DNA of 59,344 nt from Ectopseudomonas alcaliphila. GTDB lineage: Bacteria; Pseudomonadota; Gammaproteobacteria; Pseudomonadales; Pseudomonadaceae. Positions 49,230 through 58,825 of the stretch are shown piece after piece. The notes below the pieces were generated by a model, which saw only the letters and a program-made list of their open reading frames with translations, searched no databases and had not been told where the DNA came from. Within the stretch, counting starts at the first letter, position 1, and each line of letters begins with the position of its first letter. A program made the position numbers and the translations under genes. Where the stretch lies: assembly GCF_900101755.1 (NCBI RefSeq), contig NZ_FNAE01000010.1, positions 55,887 through 115,230 on the forward strand, given 5' to 3'.

Positions 49230-49835
49230 TCAGTGCTGGCGGAACAGGGTCAGCAGGTGCTCGGCGATGGCGCCGCGGATGGTGTCGATGCTCAAGCGCG
49301 AGCAGTGAGCGAGCTTGGCGGGATTGATACGGTGCAGGTGCAGCGATGGCATCCGCGCCTCGTACTCACGCAGATCGCCCTTCACCAGCACAGGCAGAAA
49401 ATGCTCGCCGCGCGCCCGGTAGCGCTCGATCAGCAGACGCAAGCCGGCCTGGAACGGCACCTCGCGCGAGGCAATCAGGCGCGACTCACCTGGCACCTTC
49501 ATATACAGGCCGTCGAACCCCACCGCTTCACCGGGCAGGATGTGCACGCCGGTGGGCTCCACCGCATCGGCGGGAATATCTTGAAAGGTGTCATGCCAGG
49601 CCATCTCGTCCGGCAGGATGGTGATACCACCCTCCTCATCCTGCGGCACCACGAAGCTGTAGTTGCTGTAGAGCTTCTCGACATAGCTGGAGTAAATGCA
49701 CAGGCGGTTTTCGAAACGACGCAGAAAAGCGATGGCCTGAGCACGGTCGGTAATGGCGTGCAGGTCCCAGTTCAGATCGCGCTGGTGCTGCAGCTCATGC
49801 CAACGGGCATCGACGTTCAGGGCAAGGGCAGACAT
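49230..49835 (-). CDS. Conserved hypothetical protein next to mks locus
   Basis: A 201-residue soluble protein with no signal peptide and no family I recognise. The ATG at 49833-49835 follows a GGAG site eight bases upstream; the longer frame to 49970 is leader only. The N-terminal half is helical (WHELQHQRDLNWDLHAITDRAQAIAFLRRFENRL), and the C-terminal part has several basic positions. It is divergent from the mksFEB operon and lies at the equivalent of PA4683 in Pseudomonas aeruginosa, but whether it takes part in chromosome organisation is unknown. Confidence 0.8.
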   Translation of the reverse strand: MSALALNVDARWHELQHQRDLNWDLHAITDRAQAIAFLRRFENRLCIYSSYVEKLYSNYSFVVPQDEEGGITILPDEMAWHDTFQDIPADAVEPTGVHILPGEAVGFDGLYMKVPGESRLIASREVPFQAGLRLLIERYRARGEHFLPVLVKGDLREYEARMPSLHLHRINPAKLAHCSRLSIDTIRGAIAEHLLTLFRQH

Positions 49836-50055
49836 CAGGGGCTCCAAAATCGGGTTCACTGTTGTCCGGCAGAAAGCGTGCCACCTCTCCGCCCCAGGTT
49901 TTCCCAGCTTTTCAAGCACTTGCCAACGCCCTCTCCGCACAGCCCGTCCCAATGTGCCGAATAGCGTCACCTGCCTCTGATCGATTCGGACTCAAACCCG
50001 GCATCCACCTTGCAGTACAATCGCCGCTTTTAACCTGCCTGGAACCGGCGCCTCG

Positions 50056-51297
50056 ATGATCGATCCCAAGCGCGTATTGCGCGCCCTCGCCGAACACTGG
50101 ACGTTGCTCGAACCACTCTGCGAACGCTTCGACGCGGGCACCCTGAGCCTGGTCGAGTTGCGCGGCCAGCTCGCCACGCAGCTGCCCGACGCCACGCCCA
50201 GTGACACCACTGCCCTGCTCGACACCTGGATTCGCCTGGACATCCTGGTCCCGGTGGCCAAGAGCCCCAACCGTTTCGAGCTCAACGCGCAGATCCACGA
50301 CTTTCTCGCCTACCTGCGCCGCGAACACCGTCTCGGCCTGTGTCTGGAGATCGAAGCTTACCTGCGCCACCTGGAGCGACTGGCCGGCTATATCCAGGAC
50401 GCCTTCGAGGTACGCGATGCCAACGATCTGGCGCGCCAGCTGCGCCTGCTCGACATGCGCGTGCGCGACGTACTGAAGAAGCTGGCCAACGACGAACAGG
50501 CGCTGGTCAGCGTGGCCGACCGGGCCAAGACCTCGGATCGGCAGATTCCCCTGCGCCAGCGCTACGCCGAGGTGCTGGCCACCTGGGACGAATACGTCGA
50601 ACCGATGATCCAGCTGGTCGCCGCCGACGGCGCCTTCGAGCAAGGCGTGCGCCGCGTCGAACAGGTGCTGCTGCGTCTGCTCGGCGACCAGCAGCGTCTC
50701 GGCCAACTGGTCGACGACGACCTGCTGCTGCGCACCCATGCGCGCATCCTGGAAATGCAGACTACCGCCCAGCTGACCCTGCGCAAGGCCCGCGAGCTGC
50801 TGTTGCCACTGCGCGAGGAAGCACGCCGGCACAACGCCGTGACCCGTGGCGCGGCGCTGGCGCTGTCGGTGATCCGCAAGAAGGGCATCGACGCCGTGCC
50901 GCAGGCGGCCATGCCGCTGTTCACCCGGCCGCAGAGCAACTTCCTCGGTTCGGCCAGCCAGGTCGAGGCCTACGTCTACGCCCTCGCCCGTTTCGAAGCC
51001 AAGCCGGCGCATTTCCCCAAGGCCAGCGGCAGCCGCAAGGGCGGCGCACCCAAGGCGCCGAAAACCGCGCGGGAGATGATCGAGCGTTGCGAGCAGGCCC
51101 TGCCGCTGCCAGACCTGATGGCCTGGCTGCTGGAGCAGGAGCCGGAAGGCGCCACCGACGAGCTGCTCTACTGGTTCTCGCGCCTGTCGCGCGAGTCGCG
51201 GTTCCAGCGTGAACGCCTGGAGCGCCGCGAGTACCTGACGCGCGAGCATGAGGTCAGCCTCGCTTCCTTCGCCCTGGTAGGCCAGCCCAATGGCTGA
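50056..51297 (+). CDS. mksF: Condensin-like kleisin subunit MksF
   Basis: A 413-residue MukF-like kleisin that bridges the two heads of MksB dimers. N-terminal winged-helix and helical region (about 1-120), a middle helical bundle and a C-terminal winged helix are suggested by the pattern. The length and gene order mksF-mksE-mksB match the Pseudomonas MksFEB condensin, which compacts and segregates the chromosome. A REP repeat at 51304-51361 separates it from mksE. Confidence 0.92.
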   Translation: MIDPKRVLRALAEHWTLLEPLCERFDAGTLSLVELRGQLATQLPDATPSDTTALLDTWIRLDILVPVAKSPNRFELNAQIHDFLAYLRREHRLGLCLEIEAYLRHLERLAGYIQDAFEVRDANDLARQLRLLDMRVRDVLKKLANDEQALVSVADRAKTSDRQIPLRQRYAEVLATWDEYVEPMIQLVAADGAFEQGVRRVEQVLLRLLGDQQRLGQLVDDDLLLRTHARILEMQTTAQLTLRKARELLLPLREEARRHNAVTRGAALALSVIRKKGIDAVPQAAMPLFTRPQSNFLGSASQVEAYVYALARFEAKPAHFPKASGSRKGGAPKAPKTAREMIERCEQALPLPDLMAWLLEQEPEGATDELLYWFSRLSRESRFQRERLERREYLTREHEVSLASFALVGQPNG

Positions 51298-51303
51298 GCT
51301 ACC

Positions 51304-51361
51304 CGCAGGGTGCGCTGTGCGCACCGCAACCGACGACATGGTGCGCACAGCGCACCCTACG
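51304..51361. repeat. REP-like repeat between mksF and mksE
   Basis: GCAGGGTGCGC...GCGCACCCTAC inverted pair, the family also at 40387-40450 and 58714-58775. It lies inside the condensin operon and could lower or raise downstream message levels. Confidence 0.7.
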
Positions 51362-51381
51362 ACTGCCCGTGAGCATTGCGT

Positions 51382-52074
51382 ATGAATATCGATCTGAAAG
51401 AAATGACCCAGCTCGCGGCTGCTTTCCGCGATCTGTTCAAGGGCTACCACATCTCGCGCAGCGAGCCGGAATGCTACGCCCAGCTGTCCAGCATGCAGGA
51501 CCAGTACCGCGCGCTGTTCCGCGCCCTCGGCTTCGAGCTGGTGTGCGACCCGCGCGGCTTCTACTACTTCGTCCCCGAGCAGGTCGCGCCGCAGGTGAAC
51601 AAGACCGCCCAGCGTCTGGCGCTGTTCACCTTCATCTTGGTCGAGCACCTGGCCGACCAGGGCCGCGACCCGCTCTCCGTGCTCGACGGCGGCAGCATTG
51701 GCCGTGACGAGCTGCCGGCGCTGCTGGAGAAATACCGCGACCTGTTCCTGCAGGCCGAAGTGACCACCTTCGAGGAGCTGGAAGACAAGATCATCCGCCG
51801 CCTCATCCAGCTCGGCTTCGCCGAGGACAGCAACGGCGTGTACCGTTTCCTGCCGCCGATGCACCGTTTTCTCGACGTCTGCCTGTCGGTGCAGCACGAC
51901 CGCGACCTGGCCGCCAGCCTGCACAGCAGCGATCTGCCGCTGCCGGCGCCAGTGCTGCTGGACGACGATGGCGACGCCGAGGTGGTTGATGCCATCGACG
52001 CAGAAGAATCCGAGGAAGACGCCCTGGCCCGCGCCATGGCCGAAGAACGCGCCGCACAGGAGATGGACGCATGA
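51382..52074 (+). CDS. mksE: Condensin-like accessory subunit MksE
   Basis: A 230-residue MukE-like winged-helix protein that binds the kleisin MksF. The start MNIDLKEMTQLAAAFRDLFKGYHISR is typical. An acidic C-terminal tail (about residues 195-225) may regulate binding. I use the ATG at 51382; the frame is open two codons upstream. The TGA overlaps the mksB ATG (ATGA), so the two are coupled. Confidence 0.92.
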   Translation: MNIDLKEMTQLAAAFRDLFKGYHISRSEPECYAQLSSMQDQYRALFRALGFELVCDPRGFYYFVPEQVAPQVNKTAQRLALFTFILVEHLADQGRDPLSVLDGGSIGRDELPALLEKYRDLFLQAEVTTFEELEDKIIRRLIQLGFAEDSNGVYRFLPPMHRFLDVCLSVQHDRDLAASLHSSDLPLPAPVLLDDDGDAEVVDAIDAEESEEDALARAMAEERAAQEMDA

Positions 52075-54902
52075 GCCAGGAACGCTACGGCATCCGCCGC
52101 TTCGCCCTGCTGAACACCGCCGGCTACAGCCTCGGCCTGTTCCCGCTGGAAAACCCGCTGTCGGTCTACGGCGCCAACAACCTGGGCAAATCCGCCTCGA
52201 TCAACGCCCTGCAGTTCCCGATCCTGGCGCGCATGTCGGACATGAGCTTCGGCAAGTACAGCCTGGAAGCCTCGCGCAAGTTCTACTTCGCATCGGACAC
52301 CAGCTATATCCTCGTCGAAGTCGCCCTGCCCCATGGCCCGCATGTAATCGGCGTGGCCGGGCGCGGCCCGGGTGGCGGCTTCGGCCACCAGTTCTTCGCC
52401 TACGCCGGTGAACTGGATCTGGAGCACTACCAGCAAAACGGCACCTGCCTGCGTCAGCGCGAACTGTTCAAGAACCTCGGCCAAGCCGGCATCACCGCCT
52501 ACGAGCTGAAGCCCGACGAACTGCGTCGCCTGCTGGTCGGCGGGCACACCAGCATCCCGCTGGATCTGACCCTGATCCCGCTGCGCTCGACCAGCGAGCA
52601 GAGCCTGAAGACCTTCCGCGCGCTGTTTATCAACCTGCTGCACATGCGCGAGATCACCGCGGCCAAGCTCAAGCAGCTGTTCCTCGATGCCTTCGAGCAC
52701 AGCCTGCGCTCGGGCAGCGTCGACTACATCGCCGCCACCGAAGAAGCCTTCCGCGACGTACGCCGCATGGAACAGGACTACCAGGCCCTGGTCACCGCCG
52801 GCCCGCTGATCGAGGCACTGGCCTCGGGCGTCACTCAGCGCGAGACGCTGCGCGGCAAGCTGCACCGTCTCTCGCCACTGCTCGACAACCTACTGGGCAC
52901 CTGGCACGACTACGCTGACGCGCGCAAGGAAGAGCTGGTGATCCAGGCCGAGCACTATCGTAACGAGCAGGACGGCCTGCAGAACGAGCAGCGCGGCGGC
53001 ACCAGTGAGCTGATGCGCCTGGAACGCGAGATCAGCGAGATCCAGCGCTGGCTGGGCGAGCTCTCCGTACTGAAGAACCGCTTCGCCCTGGTGGAGAACG
53101 CCAAGGTGCTGGAAGAGCACCTGCTCGCTGCCAAGGACGCTCACGACGAACTGGCCGGCGCCCTGGCGCAGTCGCGCCAGTTCTCCAGCGAAGACCTCGA
53201 CGAGCGCCTGCGTGACCTGGAAAAACGCCTGAAGTCGGTCAAGCAGCAACTCGACCACGCCGACAACAACAGCTACTCGCGCCTGCGCGAGGAATTCAGC
53301 CAGGCCGATGTCGACCGCCTGATGCGCCTGTTCAACGGCCAGCTGTTCAGCCTGCCGCTGGGCGAGAAAGGCATTCAGGCCGAGGGCGACGACTGGGTCA
53401 AGGCGGTCGAAGCGGTACTGGATCGCTTCAAGGGCGACACCTTCGCCGTGCCAGGCCTGTCCATCGACCTCAGCCATATCGAACCACCGGCATTGCAGGC
53501 GCTGGCCGACCGCGCAGCCCTGCGCGACCAGAAGGATCGCCTGGAGCGCGAGCTCAAGCAGCTCAAGACCCAGCAGTCGGTAGCCGCCGACCGCGCCGCC
53601 AGCAAGGCCCAGGCCGAGACGCTGTACCAGGCCGTGCTGGACGCGCAGAAAGCGCTGGAAGACTTCCGCAAGAGCCAGACCCTGACCGCCGAGGAACCGC
53701 AGAAGCTGGAGCGCCTGGCCGAGCTGGAAGGCGCCCAGGACGAACTCAAGCGCGCCAGCGATGCCTTCGCCGAGCGCGTGCAGCAGCTCTCCGCCAAGCT
53801 ACAACTGGTCGGCCGTCAACTGGCGGATCTGGAAGCCAAGGAACGCACCCTGGAAGACGCCCTGCGTCGCCGCCAGCTGCTGCCCGCCGATCTGCCCTTC
53901 GGCACGCCGTTCATGGAGCCCGTCGACGACAGCCTGGACAACCTGCTGCCGCTGCTCAATGACTACCAGGACACCTGGCAGGCACTGCAGCGCATCGACG
54001 GTCAGATCGAAGCCCTCTATGCCCAGGTGCGCCTCAAGGGCGTGGCCAAGTTCGACAGCGAAGACGATGTCGAGCGCCGCCTGCAACTCCTGGTCAACGC
54101 CTACGCCCACCGTCAGGACGAAGCCCTCACCCTGGCCAAGGCGCGTCGTGCGGCGGTCACCGACATCGCACGTACCCTGCGCAATATCCGCAGCGACTAC
54201 GACAACCTCGAGCACCAGCTGGCGCTGTTCAACCGCGAGATCAACAAGCGCCAGGTGTCCAACCTGCAGAGCTTCCGCATCGTGCTGGCGCCGAACAAGG
54301 AAGCCCTGCGCCATATCGACCAGATCATCCACAGCGCCGGCCAGTACGAGGAAGGCGAGACCCTGTCGGTGTTCGACCTGTCGCAATCGGCCGATCAGGA
54401 CGCGAAGAACGAGGAGGCCAAGGACTACCTGTCGCGTCTGGTCGCCGCCAACGGCAACCAGCTGGGCCTGAAGGACCTGTTCGAACTGGCCTTCGAGATC
54501 ACCAAGGTGCACGGCCAGCCGATCATCCATACCGACATCGATGGCGCTGCCTCCAACGGCACCACCATGACCATCAAGGCGCTGACCAACATGTACCTGC
54601 TGCTGCACCTGATGGACCGCGAGCAGGCCGGGCGCGTGCGCCTGCCCTACTACCTCGACGAGGCGGCCGACATCGACGAACGCAACCAGCAGGCGTTGAT
54701 CGAGACCAGTCTGCAGCTCGGCTTCGTGCCGATCCTGGCCTCGGTCAAGCCGCAGGTCTCGGCCCACGTGGCCATCGACCTGGAAGGCGGCAGCGGCCCC
54801 AACGGCATCTATATCGACGAAGCGGACTGGAAGTTCATCAAGCCGCGCGAAAGTGCCAAGGTCGCGGTGCCGAAGCAGCAGGAGACCGCTGAACCGGCCT
54901 GA
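52071..54902 (+). CDS. mksB: Condensin-like SMC ATPase MksB
   Basis: A 943-residue SMC-like ATPase. The head motif GANNLGKS (about residues 34-41) is a Walker A; long coiled-coil arms fill roughly residues 230-700; the C-terminal head has SNGTTMTIKALTNM (signature-like) and the Walker B YYLDEAADID (about 860-868). It is shorter than E. coli MukB because of shorter arms. With MksE and MksF it extrudes and compacts DNA. No mksG (JetD) nuclease follows, so this is the chromosome-organising type, not the plasmid-cutting Wadjet type. Confidence 0.93.
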   Translation: MSQERYGIRRFALLNTAGYSLGLFPLENPLSVYGANNLGKSASINALQFPILARMSDMSFGKYSLEASRKFYFASDTSYILVEVALPHGPHVIGVAGRGPGGGFGHQFFAYAGELDLEHYQQNGTCLRQRELFKNLGQAGITAYELKPDELRRLLVGGHTSIPLDLTLIPLRSTSEQSLKTFRALFINLLHMREITAAKLKQLFLDAFEHSLRSGSVDYIAATEEAFRDVRRMEQDYQALVTAGPLIEALASGVTQRETLRGKLHRLSPLLDNLLGTWHDYADARKEELVIQAEHYRNEQDGLQNEQRGGTSELMRLEREISEIQRWLGELSVLKNRFALVENAKVLEEHLLAAKDAHDELAGALAQSRQFSSEDLDERLRDLEKRLKSVKQQLDHADNNSYSRLREEFSQADVDRLMRLFNGQLFSLPLGEKGIQAEGDDWVKAVEAVLDRFKGDTFAVPGLSIDLSHIEPPALQALADRAALRDQKDRLERELKQLKTQQSVAADRAASKAQAETLYQAVLDAQKALEDFRKSQTLTAEEPQKLERLAELEGAQDELKRASDAFAERVQQLSAKLQLVGRQLADLEAKERTLEDALRRRQLLPADLPFGTPFMEPVDDSLDNLLPLLNDYQDTWQALQRIDGQIEALYAQVRLKGVAKFDSEDDVERRLQLLVNAYAHRQDEALTLAKARRAAVTDIARTLRNIRSDYDNLEHQLALFNREINKRQVSNLQSFRIVLAPNKEALRHIDQIIHSAGQYEEGETLSVFDLSQSADQDAKNEEAKDYLSRLVAANGNQLGLKDLFELAFEITKVHGQPIIHTDIDGAASNGTTMTIKALTNMYLLLHLMDREQAGRVRLPYYLDEAADIDERNQQALIETSLQLGFVPILASVKPQVSAHVAIDLEGGSGPNGIYIDEADWKFIKPRESAKVAVPKQQETAEPA

Positions 54903-54907
54903 CACCA

Positions 54908-54979
54908 TCGCGGCTGAAGCCGCTCCTACGGTCAATCTTGTGTAGGAGCGGCTGGGCGGCACTCCGCTTCAGCCGCGAG
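54908..54979. repeat. REP-like pair (GTAGGAGCGGC family) after mksB
   Basis: Inverted pair CGCGGCTGAAGCCGCTCCTAC / GTAGGAGCGGC...CTTCAGCCGCG between the convergent mksB and MCE genes; a single copy of this family lies at 38566-38587. Confidence 0.7.
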
Positions 54980-54998
54980 CTTTTATGAACCTAAAATG

Positions 54999-55024
54999 AA
55001 AGGGCCGCTCAATGCGGCCCCTTT
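54999..55024 (-). terminator. Terminator between mksB and MCE gene
   Basis: Stem AAAGGGCCGC / GCGGCCCCTTT (one bulge) with a TCAAT loop. It lies just beyond the stop of the MCE gene and can serve transcripts from both sides. Confidence 0.72.
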
Positions 55025-55040
55025 GATTTCTACGGCTTGC

Positions 55041-57344
55041 TCACTGCTCCAGCACGATCTTCGGCGCCCACTGCATCCAGACATCCTGTGGCTCGTCGAA
55101 CAGTGCAAACGTCTGCCCCGGCTGCGCCGGCCCACCCATCTCGGGATTGTTCGGCGTAGCAAAGGCGATGCCGCCCTCGAGCAGCGCCTCCAGCGATTCG
55201 GTCCGCACTTTCACGCCCTTGAACAGCCCGGCATCCACACCGATGCCACTGGCGTTCCAGAAGCGGCTACCCGAACGTACCAGCGGCGCATAACGTGGTT
55301 CGATCAGTACATGAATCAGCACACGATCCGAAGTCGGTCCCAGTTCGAAATCCACCACCTTGCCCACTGGCACCTCGCGGTAGCTGACGATCACGCCTGG
55401 CTTGATCGAACCACGCCGCGGCGCACTCAGCACCAGGCGCAAGCCCTCCTCACGCACGGCCTGATTCGGCGAACTGGCCAACGCGGTGAATTCGGTTCGG
55501 CGCGCGCCCTTCTGCGCCGCGGGCTGCACTTCCAGATACTGGCCACTGACCAAGGTGCCGAGATTCGCGGCACGGATCAGGCTCAGTTCCGGCTTCACCA
55601 CCCAGAAGCGTGTCCCCTCACGGGCGATCTGCTCGGCTGCCTGAGTGATACGCACGTTGAGGATCACCGCTTGCAGGTCATCGGTCAGGCTGAGGTTCTC
55701 GACCTTGCCAACCTCCAGCCCCTTGTAGCGCACCAGCGTGCCCGGTTGCAGGCCATCACCATCGGCCAGCCGAATGGTGATCTGCTGACCCAGTTGCAAG
55801 GCACTGTCGCGGTCAGCGTGTAAAGCGAAGCGCTGCACCTGGCGATCCGATCTAGCGGCTTGCAGATCAAGCGTGTCGAAAGCGATGCCGCCCGCCAACA
55901 GCGTCTGCAGCGACTCACTCTTGATCTCGACACCGGACAACCCGCCCTTGAGAGTGATACCACTGGAATTCCAGAAACGCGTGGAGGTATTGACCAGGTG
56001 TACGTAGTCCGGCTCGATATGCACACCCAGCACGACCTGGTTGTTGTCGCGTCCCAGTTGGTAACTCTGCACCGAGCCCACCTTGATCTGTCGGTAGAGC
56101 ACGGGGCTGCCTACTTCGATGGAGCCCAACTGATCGGTGAACAGCACCAGATGCAGGCCTGGCGCGCCAAGATCCAGGGGCGGCGCCTTGCTCCGCGCGA
56201 CGAAGTTGCGTGCCGGTGGATTGCCCTTCTCTCCCGGCCGCACGGCAATGTAGTTGCCCTTCACCAACGCCTCGAGGCCGGTGATACCGGCCAGCGAAAT
56301 CGAGGGTTTGACCACCCAGAAATCCGATCCCTCCACCAGGTACTCTTCGGCCAGTGGATTAATCGTCAGCTCGGCCGTGGCGCTGTTGAGGTCGCGGTCA
56401 ACCTTCATCGCTTTCAGCGAGCCGACCTGAATACCCTTGTACATGACCGGCGTTCGGCCTTCCTGCAGCCCATCGAAATCCCTGAGTTTCACGACGATCT
56501 TGATACCCGCCTGAGCCTCGTCGTAGTCCTCATAGAGACGGAACGGCAGCGCTGGATCGGTGGGCGGGCTGTCCTTGCGATGCTCGGGCGTGGCGAAAGC
56601 GATACCGCCAGCCACGATGCTGGCCAATGACTCGCTACGCAGCTTGAAGCCGGAAAGGTCGGCATCGACGCTAATGCCGCTGGCGTTCCAGAAGCGCGTA
56701 TGTTTGCGCACCAGATGCGCATAAGCGGGCTCGATGAACACCTTAACCTCTACGGTGCTCTGGTCGTCACCGAGGATATAACTCTTCACTCGGCCAACCT
56801 GGATCTGCCGATAGAAAACCGGACTGTCACGATTGAGCGAGCCAAGCCGCTCAGCCTTCAGCGTTATGTGCAAACCAGGCACGTCGTCGCCCATCGGCGG
56901 CTCCTGAGCCAAGGCGGTAAAGCTGCGGGTCGACTCCCCCTCACCGGGGCTGAAGGTAATATAGTTACCTGAAACCAGTGTCTCCAGACCGCTGATACCG
57001 GCCAGACTGACATTCGGTTTGACCAGCCAAAATCGAGTGCCCTCACGCAGATACTGCTCAAGCTCCTTGTTGACCTCCAACTGAGCGACAACACCGCGAT
57101 TCTTTCCGCTCTGATCAAGGCTGATGGCCGTTACCTTCCCCACCGCCATGCCCTTGTATACAAGCTCGGTCTTGCCGGCCTGGATACCCTCACCGCTAGC
57201 GAATATCAGTTCCACCTGAATACCGGCTTCACTGTATGCACGCCACGCCAGCCAGCCACCAATGAGCAGTGCAATCAGGGGCAGAACCCAGATGGCTGAC
57301 CAGTTCGAAGCAGGACGCGTCTTGGCCAGAGGAAGGTCAGTCAT
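55041..57344 (-). CDS. Six-MCE-domain lipid-transport protein (PqiB/LetB-like)
   Basis: A 767-residue protein with one N-terminal membrane helix (about 15-35) followed by six MCE domains, starting near residues 41, 156, 280, 396, 521 and 634. Escherichia coli PqiB has three MCE domains and LetB has seven, so this is LetB-like but one ring shorter. Such proteins stack hexameric rings into a tunnel for phospholipids between inner and outer membrane. It overlaps the upstream LetA-like gene by eight bases and is therefore part of one three-gene operon. Confidence 0.92.
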   Translation of the reverse strand: MTDLPLAKTRPASNWSAIWVLPLIALLIGGWLAWRAYSEAGIQVELIFASGEGIQAGKTELVYKGMAVGKVTAISLDQSGKNRGVVAQLEVNKELEQYLREGTRFWLVKPNVSLAGISGLETLVSGNYITFSPGEGESTRSFTALAQEPPMGDDVPGLHITLKAERLGSLNRDSPVFYRQIQVGRVKSYILGDDQSTVEVKVFIEPAYAHLVRKHTRFWNASGISVDADLSGFKLRSESLASIVAGGIAFATPEHRKDSPPTDPALPFRLYEDYDEAQAGIKIVVKLRDFDGLQEGRTPVMYKGIQVGSLKAMKVDRDLNSATAELTINPLAEEYLVEGSDFWVVKPSISLAGITGLEALVKGNYIAVRPGEKGNPPARNFVARSKAPPLDLGAPGLHLVLFTDQLGSIEVGSPVLYRQIKVGSVQSYQLGRDNNQVVLGVHIEPDYVHLVNTSTRFWNSSGITLKGGLSGVEIKSESLQTLLAGGIAFDTLDLQAARSDRQVQRFALHADRDSALQLGQQITIRLADGDGLQPGTLVRYKGLEVGKVENLSLTDDLQAVILNVRITQAAEQIAREGTRFWVVKPELSLIRAANLGTLVSGQYLEVQPAAQKGARRTEFTALASSPNQAVREEGLRLVLSAPRRGSIKPGVIVSYREVPVGKVVDFELGPTSDRVLIHVLIEPRYAPLVRSGSRFWNASGIGVDAGLFKGVKVRTESLEALLEGGIAFATPNNPEMGGPAQPGQTFALFDEPQDVWMQWAPKIVLEQ

Positions 57345-57954
57345 GATCGGTTTCCGTGTTATCCCAGATAAGGCGAGGGTCGAAAGTCAGTGCAGCCAGC
57401 ATGGTCAGTATCACCACACTGGCAAAAGCCGCGGCGCCGGCTCCAGCCTCGATGCTGGCCAGGCTGCCAAAATTCACCACCGCCACCAGAATGGCGATGA
57501 CGAAAATATCGAGCATCGACCAGCGGCCAATCCATTCGATAAAGCGGTACATGAGGACGCGCTGGTGCGCTGACATCGGCTGATGACGCTGAACCGAGTA
57601 CAACAACAGGGCAATGCCCACCAGCTTGAAGGTGGGCACCAGAATACTGGCGATAAACACCACTGCGGCAATCGGCAGCATGCCAAAGTGAATAAGCTCC
57701 AGTACGCCGCCCATGATGGTCGCAGGCGAACCTTTGCCGAGACTGTTGACGGTCATGATAGGCAGCAGATTAGCTGGAATGTAGAGAATCGCCGACGTCA
57801 GCAACAATGCCCAGGTTCTGATCAGGCTATTGGGCCGCCGTGCGTGAATCTGCCCACCGCAGCGACTGCAGTATTGATGCTTGGCATCCACCTCGGCTGA
57901 GTTGAGCTGATGGCACTCGTGACAGACCAGTAAACCTGCATCAATCGCCCGCAT
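57337..57954 (-). CDS. PqiA/LetA-family membrane protein, second half-size copy
   Basis: A 205-residue PqiA-domain protein with an N-terminal zinc-ribbon-like pattern (CHEC...CSRC, residues 11-35) and four membrane helices including LLTSAILYIPANLLPIMTV. Escherichia coli LetA/PqiA contains two such domains in one chain; here each is a separate gene. It overlaps the upstream copy by 14 bases and the MCE gene by eight, so the trio is translationally coupled. It probably delivers lipids to or from the MCE tunnel. Confidence 0.9.
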   Translation of the reverse strand: MRAIDAGLLVCHECHQLNSAEVDAKHQYCSRCGGQIHARRPNSLIRTWALLLTSAILYIPANLLPIMTVNSLGKGSPATIMGGVLELIHFGMLPIAAVVFIASILVPTFKLVGIALLLYSVQRHQPMSAHQRVLMYRFIEWIGRWSMLDIFVIAILVAVVNFGSLASIEAGAGAAAFASVVILTMLAALTFDPRLIWDNTETDHD

Positions 57955-58600
57955 GGATATCCTCCCCGGACAAGGCTTCCCATATCTGATGCGGTGACAT
58001 GGTTACTTCCAGCCATACCTGCACCAACAGCAACGCGATAAAACAGAACAAGCCAAGGCCAAGGCTCAGGTCAGCCAAGTCCATCAATTTCACCATCGCC
58101 ACCAAGATGCCCATCAGATAAACCTCGAGCATTCCCCACTCGCGCATATGGTGGTAGATCCGATAGAGCAACAGGCCGTAGCTGCGACCGAAGTCGATAC
58201 GAATGCTCAGCAGCACCAGCAACTGGCAAAGCAGCTTCAGCAGCGGAACAGCCATGCTGCTCAGGAACACCACTACGGCGATACCTTGCATACCGCTGTC
58301 GTACAGACCGATCACGCCACTCCAGACCGTATCCTGCGAGGTTTGGCCAAGTAGGTTGAGCTGCATGATTGGCAGGAAGTTTGCGGGGATATAAAGCAAC
58401 AGGGCCGTCAGCACCAATGCCAGACTCCGTCGCACCACATGATGGCGATGACTGAACAATTCATAACCACAGCGGGGGCACTCGGCACTCTCACCATCGC
58501 GCAGGACCGGTTTGCGCATCAACAGATCGCACTCATGACAGGCGACCAACTGCTCAATCGGCAAGGATGATAATGAAGGATCGGGCGGCGAGTCAGACAT
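57941..58600 (-). CDS. PqiA/LetA-family membrane protein, first half-size copy
   Basis: A 219-residue PqiA-domain protein with a CHEC...CPRC zinc-ribbon-like motif (about residues 21-44) and four membrane helices including LLLYIPANFLPIMQL. It is the first gene of the minus-strand operon, followed by a second copy of the same domain and the six-MCE protein. The pair together equals one full-length LetA. Paraquat induction, known for E. coli pqi, is not evident here. Confidence 0.9.
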   Translation of the reverse strand: MSDSPPDPSLSSLPIEQLVACHECDLLMRKPVLRDGESAECPRCGYELFSHRHHVVRRSLALVLTALLLYIPANFLPIMQLNLLGQTSQDTVWSGVIGLYDSGMQGIAVVVFLSSMAVPLLKLLCQLLVLLSIRIDFGRSYGLLLYRIYHHMREWGMLEVYLMGILVAMVKLMDLADLSLGLGLFCFIALLLVQVWLEVTMSPHQIWEALSGEDIHAGD

Positions 58601-58713
58601 GAAAGTCCCCTGCAGAATTCGCGCATTCTACCCGAGCAGCGCCACACATTGATGCCCGTAATCCGACCTGCAAGAGCGATCTCTGCTCGCGAAGGCGTCA
58701 GCGGATCAACCGT

Positions 58714-58775
58714 AGGGTGCGCCGCGCGCACCGGCATGTCGGCGCCTTGAGCGGTGCGCGCAACGCACCCTACGC
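58714..58775. repeat. REP-like repeat (GTAGGGTGCGC family)
   Basis: GTAGGGTGCGCCGCGCGCACC pairs with GGTGCGCGCAACGCACCCTAC. It is the third full copy of this family in the window (also 40387-40450 and 51304-51361). Confidence 0.68.
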
Positions 58776-58825
58776 GATTGCAGGAACGCGTTCTGCTCGC
58801 GAAACTTTTCCGCGCCCCAAAGAAG

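Noticed and set aside
49912..51924. 670-codon minus-strand frame opposite mksF and mksE
   Set aside because: It spans two real genes and the repeat between them and has no recognisable domain.
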